Assembly (NCBI RefSeq): GCF_030265065.1
Contig: NC_080402.1
Span: 53,565,001 to 53,629,000 of the forward strand
Source of the DNA: Corythoichthys intestinalis
Taxonomy: Eukaryota > Chordata > Actinopteri > Syngnathiformes > Syngnathidae
Length of the DNA stretch: 64,000 bases
Direction: 5' to 3'
Shown: in pieces, positions 55,942 to 64,000 of the stretch
Layout: each line of letters starts with the position of its first letter
Numbering within the stretch: position 1 is the first letter of the stretch
Notes under the pieces: generated by a model
What the model was told of the DNA's origin: nothing
The model's input: the letters and a program-made list of their open reading frames with translations, nothing else
Databases searched by the model: none
Program-made: the position numbers and the translations under genes

Positions 55942-56901
55942 CACGTAGATAAGTGAGGACAAGAGATGTCTTATTGTTGAGGAACGACACCCCAACCTTC
56001 CTCAGAAGTATCTAGAAGAAAATAGATGACAACGGCAAAATGGTATAATAGATTAGCTACGAAAGCATTAAACGAGACACCAGCCGGTGCAAACAGTCTT
56101 CCGGAGCACCACACGAACTTGAATGTGTGAATTTTGCTTCACTAAATTGCGCTAACGCTAAACTATTCCTTGTGAGTTTAATGTTGTTAGCAGCTTTATC
56201 CATGTCCCGCCTTGCCTCCCCTTCCTGAGACCCAATGCAAGGTATTAGTTTATGGAAGATTATATAGATTCAACATAACTCAACTGGACTTAAGTAAAAA
56301 GTTTTTAAAAAAACACACACCAAATTACCAATTCAATACGTACCTTGTCCTCATTCAGCCGATTGCCAGCATCCCGTAGCCGCTTGGATTCCGACCTTCT
56401 CGTCTCGTCCCATTATTTTACGAAGCAAGCAAGCAGCAGGAAGGCAGACATTACTTCGTCGATCGAAAGGATCACTGAACTGGCATGTCGATCGACCAAT
56501 GGGTGAATAGTTCAACACATGTAGTACCGCCCCCTCATTTGAATAACATTTCCACTTGAACGTTGGCACTGACAATGAAATAAGTAAATATATGGCAAAG
56601 CGTTTTTATTTATTGATTGACATTCATTTCAATCAATATATTTATTTTTGTATTTATTTCCACATTTATTTTTGCATTTATTCTTACATTTTTAATGTAA
56701 TTTCGTATTTTTGTATATATATTCATTTTTATTTCTACTTTTATTTAATTAGCTACTTATTTCCAAATTTATTTTTGTATTTATATTTAATTTTTGTATC
56801 ATATTTCTTATTTTTGTATTTATTTTCGTTTTTATTTAGCTTTTTATTGATTGATTTAGTTTTATTTTTATTTTGAATTTTGGCAGCTTTGGTCCTCCAT
56901 A
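53377..56901 (+). mobile_element. 3.5 kb element with long inverted repeats and unrecognised interior gene
   Basis: The ends are TATGGAGGACCAAAGCTGCC and its exact complement, flanked by a perfect 6 bp duplication, ATATAG (53371-53376 and 56902-56907). The arms (about 53377-53860 and 56430-56901) include AT-rich ATAAATA tracts and the inverted phrase TGAACTATTCRCYYATTGG. The element sits in a repeat with the phrase AGCGCTTTTCCACC. The 6 bp AT-rich duplication would suit an IS3EU-type element, but I cannot confirm the superfamily. Confidence 0.68.
53914..55592 (+). CDS. Possible spliced gene inside the 53377-56901 element, unknown product
   Basis: Candidate exons: about 53914-53952 (MHYPPPNVKAWYK, then GTGAG), a segment around 54150-54287 ending in a GTAAG donor, 54514-54664 (MEDFVCKNPCHVWIHREL ... 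CQPPTVKG) and about 55379-55592 (ending VYNETIHPASNIWTCFK, stop). A poly(A) signal AATAAA follows near 55648. The amino-acid composition of the last two segments looks protein-like, with Cys, His and Trp. I recognise no domain. The segments may belong to one transposase-like gene or be decayed parts of several. The exon structure is inference. Confidence 0.35.
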
Positions 56902-57039
56902 ATATAGCGCTTTTCCACCTTTCAAGGCGCTCAAAGCGCTTTACACTAAAATTAATTTGGTATTCAAAAAGTCTTTTTTTTATACTTGAGTTTTGAAAAA
57001 GAGGGGGTTGTCTTATAATCAGGGCCGTCTTATATCTGG

Positions 57040-57515
57040 CCCAATACGGTATTTTACTTACAATGTGCGCCTAGATTGGCAGTGCGAGTGAGTGCACCTG
57101 GTGGACTTGACATACGGTTTTTACCATAGCACGCAATAGCATGAGCTGCATCGGAAAGGGAACTGTTTGCTGAATTACTGGAATAAATCAACCGAACCAA
57201 AACCATCGATGTGGGCAGGTGATTGCCGGTAGCCTATGCATAAATTCAGTTACAAAGGTGTACTCCGTATTGGCGTGATTTGGAGTTTGCTAAAATGCCA
57301 GTACATTTACAATAATATTTTGCAACTTAAACATTTATTTCTAAATAAGTATTACACTTCAATGTTTGAATCTAGAACTAAATATTTAATGTAAATCTAA
57401 ATGTAAAATCTTAATCTTAAATTTATATTAACATTTACATTTAGGATTTATATTTAATATTTCGATTTAAAAATATATACATCTGGATTTAAACATTAAG
57501 TGTAACACTTTTCCC
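57040..57515 (+). repeat. Dispersed segment, copy 2 of 2
   Basis: This is the counterpart of 40350-40980, with the same AATGTGCGCCTAGATTGGCA opening and GTATTGGCGTGATTTGGAGT, ending in the AT-rich GGATTTAAACATTAAGTG tract. It is shorter by internal deletion. Confidence 0.65.
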
Positions 57516-57559
57516 TGTAAAACAACAAATCCTAACTTGTAAAAAACAAACAAACAAAC

Positions 57560-58140
57560 AAACAAACAAAAGACTTCAATTCCCAAATTTTGCATTTTAA
57601 CTAAAGATGAAAAAACAATGTGATGAATTTTCCTATAAGGTTTGTTTTTCTGTTTGCAAGTGATTTTTTTTTGTTTTGTTCTACAGGTGTTTTTTCTTTG
57701 CTACGGGTTAAAATTGACCAATTACAAGTGCACAGGTTTTGTCACATTCCTGTCGCGTTTTTGGAGCCAAAAAGTTACCTGTAGCCTAGTTGTAAATAAA
57801 AAAATCCGTGTAAAATGGCAAATTTGAACTTGTAAAACAAAAAAAAAAACCAAGGTGTATTCCCAAATTTTGCGTTGTGAAATAAACATGAAAAGAACAC
57901 AATGTAATAAATTGTTCAACAATAATTTTTTTCTGTTTGCAAGTGATTTTATTTGTTCTTGGGTGTTTTTCTTTGCTACTCCTTGAAAATCACCAATTAC
58001 AAGTGCACGAGTTTTACCTCCCTTGTTGCGTTATTAGAGACAAAAGTCACCCGTAACCACTGATGAAAAATACTACTTGTACATCCAAATAATCTGTTGT
58101 AAAACACAATCACAAAAATATTACTCCAAGTCGTGGTTAA
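57560..58140 (+). repeat. Tandem duplication of about 280 bp
   Basis: TCCCAAATTTTGCRTTKT recurs at 57581 and 57861. Later words of the unit (TCTGTTTGCAAGTGATTTT, CCAATTACAAGTGCAC) follow in the same order in both. Two diverged units are present, without coding support. Confidence 0.7.
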
Positions 58141-58858
58141 AAAAAAACAGACGTTAATGAATAGTTTTTTGGGTGATTTTTTGTTGTTGAAATTATCTAC
58201 AAGTGTTTTCTAAGCATGTGCAGATGGATTTCTGGTGAAATACAATGTGTGTCAAAATTCTAACCAATCAGAACGGTGTTAAGGATCGCGGAAGTGGTGG
58301 GGGATCCCAACGCAGACAACAGGAAACGTGAGTGGGGTGATGCCAAGTTTATTGAACACACGATGATTACTCAGATGCAGTGACGTGCGGTCAGGGGAGG
58401 CAGGTGAGGCAGAGCCTCACCTGTCATCATGACAAAAAAATAATTATAGCATCAAATTTATATTAATATTTGTCCATTGCTCTTTATTTATGACTCATTT
58501 CAAACATTTTTTATCGTCAAAATCGCTGAATTTGCCTATTTCCTGTTCAAATAAAGAAATGAAACGAGAGGTGCGGCAGCAACGGGTAAAGCCTCACCTC
58601 TGATTGCGCAATCCTTAACAAACTGGGTTGATACATGGAATTGGAGCGTGCTGGTTGCCGTACATCTGCATGTCGCCATTATAATGTTTCCAGATACGTT
58701 TATTTGACCTGATTTTCCTCAGTCTGGCTAATGTCTTTAACCCTTAAAGTTTAATGTTTGTTGGCGACATAATTAGTTTTGCTGATGGGAAATAAAACCG
58801 CAGTGAAAAGACACAGGCTGCGGCAGATAGTACTCTGCCGCACTGCAAGGGGGCGTAC

Positions 58859-59485
58859 GTGAAACTGGACTTTCCGTTAAAAGTGGACGCGGTTAACACA
58901 ACGCCGGAGCTAAAAGGTTTGCTTCAAACTACGGGACAGAGGATAACTCGTGCTTTTCAAACGGACTGGTACACCCGAAAAGACTGGCTATGTGGCTGTC
59001 CTTCGAAAAATCGCCTTTGCTGCTTTCCCTGCCTTTTCTTCTCAACTTGTGCCAATGTCTGGACTAACACGAGATATTGTGACATTAAAAAACTACCACG
59101 AAGCCTCAGCAAACATGAGAGCTCGACCACTCACATTCAAAGCCTGTTTGCTTTAAAAACTTTTGGAAGCTCAAGCATCGATTTGGCTTTGACGAACAGC
59201 GGAAGCTCAACGGTAGCATCCTCAAAAGCTAAGGTAAAGAAAAGAGTTTGAAAGACCTCATTAATGCAACCTGCATCCTAGCTAAACAGGAGTTAACATT
59301 TCGTGGTAACGATGAGCGTGTAGCTCTTCTAAAAGTGGCATATATGTAGAACGATTACATGGTTTTGCTGAGAAAGATGAAAGGTTAGCTAGACATTTGG
59401 ACACATCCACTGTGTTTTCTGGCATGTCAAATAGAACACAGAACGATCTAATTGAAGCAATCCTCTCCATTGAGGCGGAGAGATT
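58859..59485 (+). pseudogene. TTF/ZMYM1-like zinc-finger part of a hAT transposase
   Basis: The open frame 58859-59251 encodes TRKDWLCGCPSKNRLCCFPC then LFFST, the cysteine-rich TTF-type finger of ZMYM1-like hAT transposases (W.cgC....k..C.PCllFs), followed by HIQSLFALKTFG. Beyond the stop, other frames still encode AKQELTFRGNDE, LHGFAEKDERLARHL and FSGMSNRTQNDLIEAI, the next landmarks of this family. The gene is broken by frame changes, and the catalytic hAT C-terminus has been deleted. Confidence 0.7.
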
Positions 59486-59529
59486 TTTTTTTTTAAAGTA
59501 AAGGAAAATAAGGAGGACTTTTACTAAAA

Positions 59530-60065
59530 GGGCGTAGGTTTGCATAGGGACGGTAGGGACATAACACTACCAACTTTTCAGCATGCTAAAATTGTCCCCA
59601 CCAACTTTTAAGCAACCTTACCTTTTTGCATGATATAATGTTCAGTTATATAGAGAATTTAGATCTTTCAATAGTTCCATATGTTGTAAGGATAGAATTG
59701 ACCCTACCATTATTAAGTGAATTATTTTCACTATGTTTATGTTTGCTAATAAAAACCAGACATTTATTCAGGAAGTTTTCAAAGTGTTTCTTTAGTATTT
59801 TTTGAAAACAAAGGTTTGAATTGAACAGTGTATCATCTAAACCAATGCACGTAAAAGTTATTATCAGTAGATAAGGATTTATTTTGCATTGATCATTTTG
59901 CCTATTAATTAATTAGGTTCATATACATTAGAAATGTGGCCCTTTGCCCCCTTCATCCAATCTGTTTGGTCTAATTAATGTCCCGTCCCCAGCAAAAAGT
60001 GTACCTACATGCAGGTTATGCTGTTATATCGTCCCTACGAATGTTGAGACAAAACCTATGCCCTT
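59530..60065. mobile_element. Small inverted-repeat element inside the ZMYM1-like hAT
   Basis: GGGCGTAGGTTTGCATAGGG at the left and the partial complement CGTCCCTACGAATG...AAACCTATGCCC at the right bound about 535 bp of non-coding DNA. It interrupts the transposase region. No clear target duplication was resolved. Confidence 0.5.
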
Positions 60066-61129
60066 CCAAAGTAACGCCGGTTTTTGTGGTGAAGGACAGG
60101 CGCAAGACCACAAACAGTTTTCATTTCAATCTTATTAAAAAAAAAAAAAAAAGAGCTTGGACCAAGAAAAATATAATAGAATATTTAAAAACTAAATTTT
60201 GGCCTTAAATAAAATATTATTTGTTTTTCTTTTCACACTTTTTGTTTAGCAATCTGTAATAAATTGATTAAAGTTTCAGAATTAAAAGTTTTAAAAACAA
60301 CTGAATATTTCACTAAAGGTCAGAATTGAATTCTGTGGTTTTGTACACCACTCTTTACTCTCATTTATGTTGCATTAATTATAGAATGGTGACGGCCAAC
60401 ACATTGAGGGTGTAGAGCAAATGCATGTTATTTTCTTACTTTTACGTATCGATAATATGTACCGTGTGTGCCTGTTTTGTGAAGAATGCTGATGATATAT
60501 GAAATAACCAGTAGCCAATTGAATAAGCTACCCTTTTTGGTTTATATATTTGGAAATCTGACACTAAAGGAGTCAGTGCCTCACCAACCATGAACCTCAC
60601 CGCACGTCACTGCTCAGATGGACGGAGGAATTGTTGCAAATTGAATCCAACGCGGGATGTCGGCGGCTGTCGGGTTTAGCGGGTCAGAAAGATAAGCTGA
60701 GGTATCCTGGAAGCGAGACAAAGAGGTCATGAGCCGAGAGTCAAAATCAATGTGTATAATAGGGGTGCGGGATACAACTGACTGATAAGAAAGACAAGTT
60801 GATCTGGCGACGTGGTGGTGCGTCCGCTGGGCTTTTAAAGCTGGCTGATTGTAACTGCTCACAGCTGCGGCCACTCCACCCGTCTGACCTGTAATTCGGA
60901 AGGAGGGGCAGAGGCCCTAACAAACGGAGATTATTCAACCATTCAAATGGAGAGGAGGGCGGGACACACCATTGCCGATCTGCTGAGAAGGGTCTGATTG
61001 CAGCCGCAGCCACACTACAAACCACACCTCATCCAAACTACGCCCCTCCAAACTACGCCTGCTGTTGTTGTGGTGGCGCGAAGAACTTGTGTACTGTACT
61101 ACAGGATGTGAAGTTCGAAAGGTTTTTGC

Positions 61130-62060
61130 CCTAGCCCGGGGGTCGGCAACCTGAGTTTTGAGAGCCGCATGTGGCTCTTTAGCGCTGTCCTAGTGTCCTT
61201 GAGTGTTTCAAAAATGTTTGAAAATAGAAAAAGATGGGCGGAGGGAATATATTTTTTGTTTGAACATGGTTTCTGGAGGGGGACAAATATGACACAAACA
61301 ATCGTAACGCTTTCGAATGGTGTAAAACAGGTGTAGAATAAATATAACATTTCAACATTTCTGTCAACGAAGATTGTAGTCATATCCAGCAACGCACTTT
61401 TCTATCAGCAGAGTGGCTGATGTAAGAAAACCTGCGGCTGTATGATGGGCCATGGAATGGATTCCAAAGGGGAAAAAAAGAAAAAAACTTAGAACAGAGG
61501 TTTCAACATTTCTTGGCCCGAATCAATTGCATTCAATTGACTGATCAATTGTGGAAGGATTTTCTGAATGTTTGCACTGTAGCAAGAAGTTGTCAAATCA
61601 CCAAAGGAGTAATTAGGAAATACATTTCCAGGGAAAGCATACTACTTTTGCAGCCGAGTACCCAGTAAGTTCGATTGCATTACTTCTGGAGCAATTAGAG
61701 GAATGCAAAAATAGTGACTTGCATCTCCAAACTCCTCCACTACTGCTGCATGTTTTGTTGCCTCCCGGGAGATTAGAAAGCGTGGAAGACCGTTCACAGA
61801 TGGTGACTGGTAAATGAAGGTGTCATTCATCAACATATTAGAACACCTATTTGCAGACTACAAAACCAAAACCGAGATAATACAGAAAATCAAATCCATG
61901 CCGCTTGCACTAAGACAGTGAAGGAAAGGGCCATAAAAATGGCAGGCAACATCACCAGCAAATCAGCAAATCAAGAACATTAATTCAGAGGCACCATACC
62001 TTTGATGAGTCGTGTGATGTGATCGATAGTGAACATCCTGCGCTTTATGCAACTATGTGA
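61130..62060 (+). mobile_element. Decayed hAT with GTF2IRD2-like transposase traces
   Basis: The phrase GGGGGTCGGCAACCTGAGTT followed by GAGCCGCATGTGGCTCTTTA is the recognisable start of a common fish hAT. Downstream the plus strand still encodes ATKHAA/ACFVASREIRKRGRPFTDG, KTEIIQKIKSMPLALR and KERAIKMAGNITS, which resemble GTF2IRD2-type hAT transposases as I recall them. Stops and frame changes interrupt these segments. The right end was not found. Confidence 0.5.
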
Positions 62061-62529
62061 ACTTCGATTATATACTTTCAAAAGGGTGCTGTTTTATTTT
62101 TTATAAACGCAGGCTGCGTTTGTTGCCTAGATAAGGCGCACATTGTGCACATTCTATTTTTTTTTCTCAAATCTTCAAAATAAAAATGATATTAAAAATT
62201 TTGATTTCTTTGTTGTATTTCTTTAATTTTATCAAAACAATTAAACATAATTCATTCATACTGTAATGAAGTTAAACTTGAGGCAGCATCGTACAACAAC
62301 AAGTAGTCACGTGGTGCGTCATTCTCTATAGAATGCACTGCAAGGAAAATAAACATTTAATCATGAAGGCTCCTTATGTATTATAGCCAACTTAGTCATT
62401 TTGATAGTAGGCTAATATAGATACATACAACATATGTTGTCTTCATTATAGACAAATTTTTAAGGTACTTCCGCTTTACTTCCTTATGTTTGCCAACCAC
62501 TTCCGTTTTCAATTTTTTTTTACCGTTGA

Positions 62530-62935
62530 CTTCAGTGGCGCTGGAGTGGCATCACTCACTAAAAAAACATGATTTGAAAATAACCCATCCTTCTGCCATC
62601 TTGACATGGGAAGACAACATAAAGAAGTTTCCCAGGGTGACCACAAGTAAAATATTATCGTATTTTATTGACTCTATGGCAGTGGATGGAAACCCCATCA
62701 GGAAGCTCCGAGGCATTCCAGTACCTGCACAGCTACAACGTTGCTCCTCATACACGAACACGGGAATTTTGTCTTCATGAAGGCAGATGTAGAACCAAGC
62801 CAGTGCCTCAATGTGTACCACAAAGCATGGGTGCTGGTAACACCGGGCGGAAACGTCGAAACTGCAGGCTGTACATGTGTGTGGGTCCCGGGCGTTCGTG
62901 TAGTCATGCTGCCGCTGTCTACTGGAATCAGGGAA
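62530..62935 (+). pseudogene. SWIM-domain fragment of a YqaJ-type transposon protein
   Basis: In successive frames the plus strand encodes SYFIDSMAVDGNPIRKL, SSEAFQYLHSYNV, MKADVEPSQCLNVYHKAWVL then VTPGGNVETAGCTC, and GPGRSCSHAAAVYWN. The last two supply the CxC and CxH ligands of a SWIM zinc finger (C-x-C...C-x-H). The fragments are in different frames. The family is the same kind of second protein whose first exon is found in the ISL2EU-like elements at 10352 and 38583, though not necessarily the same element family. Confidence 0.6.
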
Positions 62936-63793
62936 CCTCCGCCATGTTTGACTGCGAGGACCGTGTTCTTTTTTTCGCTGTAAACTCTATGTTTATGCCT
63001 TTTCCCAAAAGGTCTGACCAGAGAACATTCTTCTGAAAAGTTTTTTTTTCTTTCTCAGGTAAGTCTTGGCAAACTCCAGCCTGGCTTTTTTATGTCTCTG
63101 GGTCAAAAGTGGGGTCATCCTGAGTTTGCTTCCATAGAGTACCTTTTCATTCGGACGCCAACGGATAGACGGGTTGACACTGTTGTATCCTCGGACTGCA
63201 GGACAGCTTGAACTTGTTTGAATGTTAGTCAAGGTCTTTATCCACCATCCGCACAATCTTTTGTTGAAATTACTCCTCAATTTTTCTTTTCCGTCCACCA
63301 CTAGGGAGGTTAGCCACAGTGCCGTTGGCTTTACACTTGTTGATGACACTGCGCACGGTAGACACAGGAACATTCAGGTCTTTGGGGATGCCTTGAGATT
63401 GCCCATGCTTCCTCACAATTTTGCTTCTCAAGTCCCCAGACAGTTCTTTGGTCTTCTTTCTTATCTCCATGCTCAATGTGGTACACTCAAGGACACAGGA
63501 CAGAGGTTTTGCCAACTTTAATCCCTTTTAACTGGCTGCAAGTGTGATTTAGTGAGCCACAGGTAAGTAACAGGTGCTGTTAATTACGCAAATTAAAGAA
63601 GCATCACACAATTTTTCAAAGGGTGCCAATACGTTTGTCTGGCCCTTTTTTGGAGTTTTGTGTAAAATGATAATGATTTAACTTTTTACATTCTCTTTAA
63701 TGTTTTTTCATTGCAAGCAAAATAAATGAAGATATTACTACCAAAGCATTATCTGACAGAATTGCAGGGGTGCCAATACTTTGGCCAGCAGTG
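62935..63793 (-). mobile_element. Truncated second Tc1-family transposon
   Basis: The right terminal sequence, read on the minus strand from 63793, is CACTGCTGGCCAAAGTATTG, next to TA. The minus strand encodes the N-terminal helix-turn-helix region (63270-63515: KKTKELSGDLRSKIVRKHG, VSTVRSVINKCKANGT). A later part (about 62993-63200) encodes ARLEFAKTYLRK, typical of Tc1 transposases. The element stops at about 62935, where it abuts the SWIM fragment, so its other end is missing. It belongs to a different Tc1 lineage from 19967-22081. Confidence 0.75.
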
Positions 63794-64000
63794 TATGAAA
63801 GATGATGCAATGTATGGGATTGAGTATATTATGTATTGTATATGTGTGAGAGAATAAAGAAACTAATGCCAATTAGTTGTTGTTTTGAATTTTATATGAA
63901 AGGGTGAACCTGAGGCTCCATGTTCTTATTTACGATAGTAATATTATTTCGCTATTGTTATTGGGTGACGTCCTAATGACAAGCTGCTTGCCCACTGATC
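63794..64000. other. Window end, no gene seen
   Basis: AT-rich sequence with an AATAAA at about 63853 and no open frame or repeat that I recognise. Confidence 0.5.

Larger units (their letters stand above)
58378..60612 (+). mobile_element. hAT element with ZMYM1-like transposase remnant
   Basis: The ends are CAGTGACGTGCGGT and its exact complement ACCGCACGTCACTG, flanked by a perfect 8 bp duplication, CTCAGATG (58370-58377 and 60613-60620). At 2.2 kb it retains the 5' part of a transposase gene (58859 to about 59480). A smaller element with ends GGGCGTAGGTTT and AAACCTATGCCC (about 59530-60065) is inserted downstream. The catalytic part is missing. Confidence 0.85.
58275..61020 (-). mobile_element. 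Possible LTR-like remnant split by a hAT
   Basis: The two parts 58275-58377 and 60613 to about 61020 are contiguous once the hAT at 58378-60612 is removed. Read on the minus strand the joined DNA ends CCGCGATCCTTAACA and contains TTCAATAAACTTGG, which looks like an LTR poly(A) region. The left boundary starts TGTTAAGG. The other boundary and a target duplication could not be fixed, so this is tentative. It is treated only as a fossil. Confidence 0.3.

Noticed and set aside
1-64000. tRNA, rRNA or snRNA genes
   Set aside because: No tRNA A/B-box pair with a cloverleaf, and no rRNA or U-snRNA core, was seen on either strand by reading. A covariance-model scan would be decisive.

Overview
The window is eukaryotic and looks like a teleost fish. 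It has spliced genes with GT-AG introns, AT-rich intergenic DNA and a dense, mixed population of cut-and-paste DNA transposons (hAT, Tc1, piggyBac-like, Kolobok-like, ISL2EU-like). There is one Ty1/copia retrotransposon and no bacterial-style operon. I cannot name the species.

The backbone is a tandem array of three copies of one host gene, all on the plus strand: copy 1 (890-16824), copy 2 (22815-35200) and copy 3 (46990-52436). Ten exons can be placed in each copy by mutual alignment and conserved splice sites. The spliced product of copy 2 is 366 residues. Exons 3-7 resemble the spectrin-repeat region just upstream of the first DH domain of TRIO/Kalirin (KALRN), but no DH, PH or kinase domain follows. 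The protein instead ends in a short tail encoded by exons 8-10 that I do not recognise. Only copy 2 is open throughout. Copy 1 has an early stop, a frameshift, a lost splice donor and a transposon inside exon 7. Copy 3 has a stop in exon 5 and has lost the end of exon 9. All three copies share a promoter block with a TGACGTCA site and a CACGTG site, and remnants of one hAT insertion in intron 1, so that insertion predates the duplications.

Layout. 1-890: upstream region of unit 1 with a copy-1-specific hAT MITE. 890-16824: copy 1, enlarged by a 2.2 kb transposon in exon 7 and by an 8.7 kb nest in intron 8 (a Kolobok-like element inside a piggyBac-like element, with an ISL2EU-like mini-element inside that). 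17098-19223: two further insertions in the 3' flank. 19823-22456: a second nest (hAT, then Tc1, then a solo LTR). 22815-35200: copy 2, with a hAT in intron 4 and, in intron 7, a whole-looking copia element (27585-32332) plus another hAT. 35660-39790: a palindrome and two nested ISL2EU-like mini-elements. 42347-45787: a BED-finger hAT holding a foldback element with a THAP exon in each arm. 46360-52436: copy 3. 53377-56901: a long-inverted-repeat element with a gene-like interior I cannot name. 58378-60612: a hAT with a ZMYM1-like zinc finger. 61130-63793: decayed hAT, SWIM/YqaJ-type and Tc1 fragments.

Because the three gene copies are alignable, many insertions have an empty site in a sister copy. 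This fixes their boundaries and target duplications without a database and gives a relative order of events. Family assignments rest on recalled motifs and were not checked by a search.
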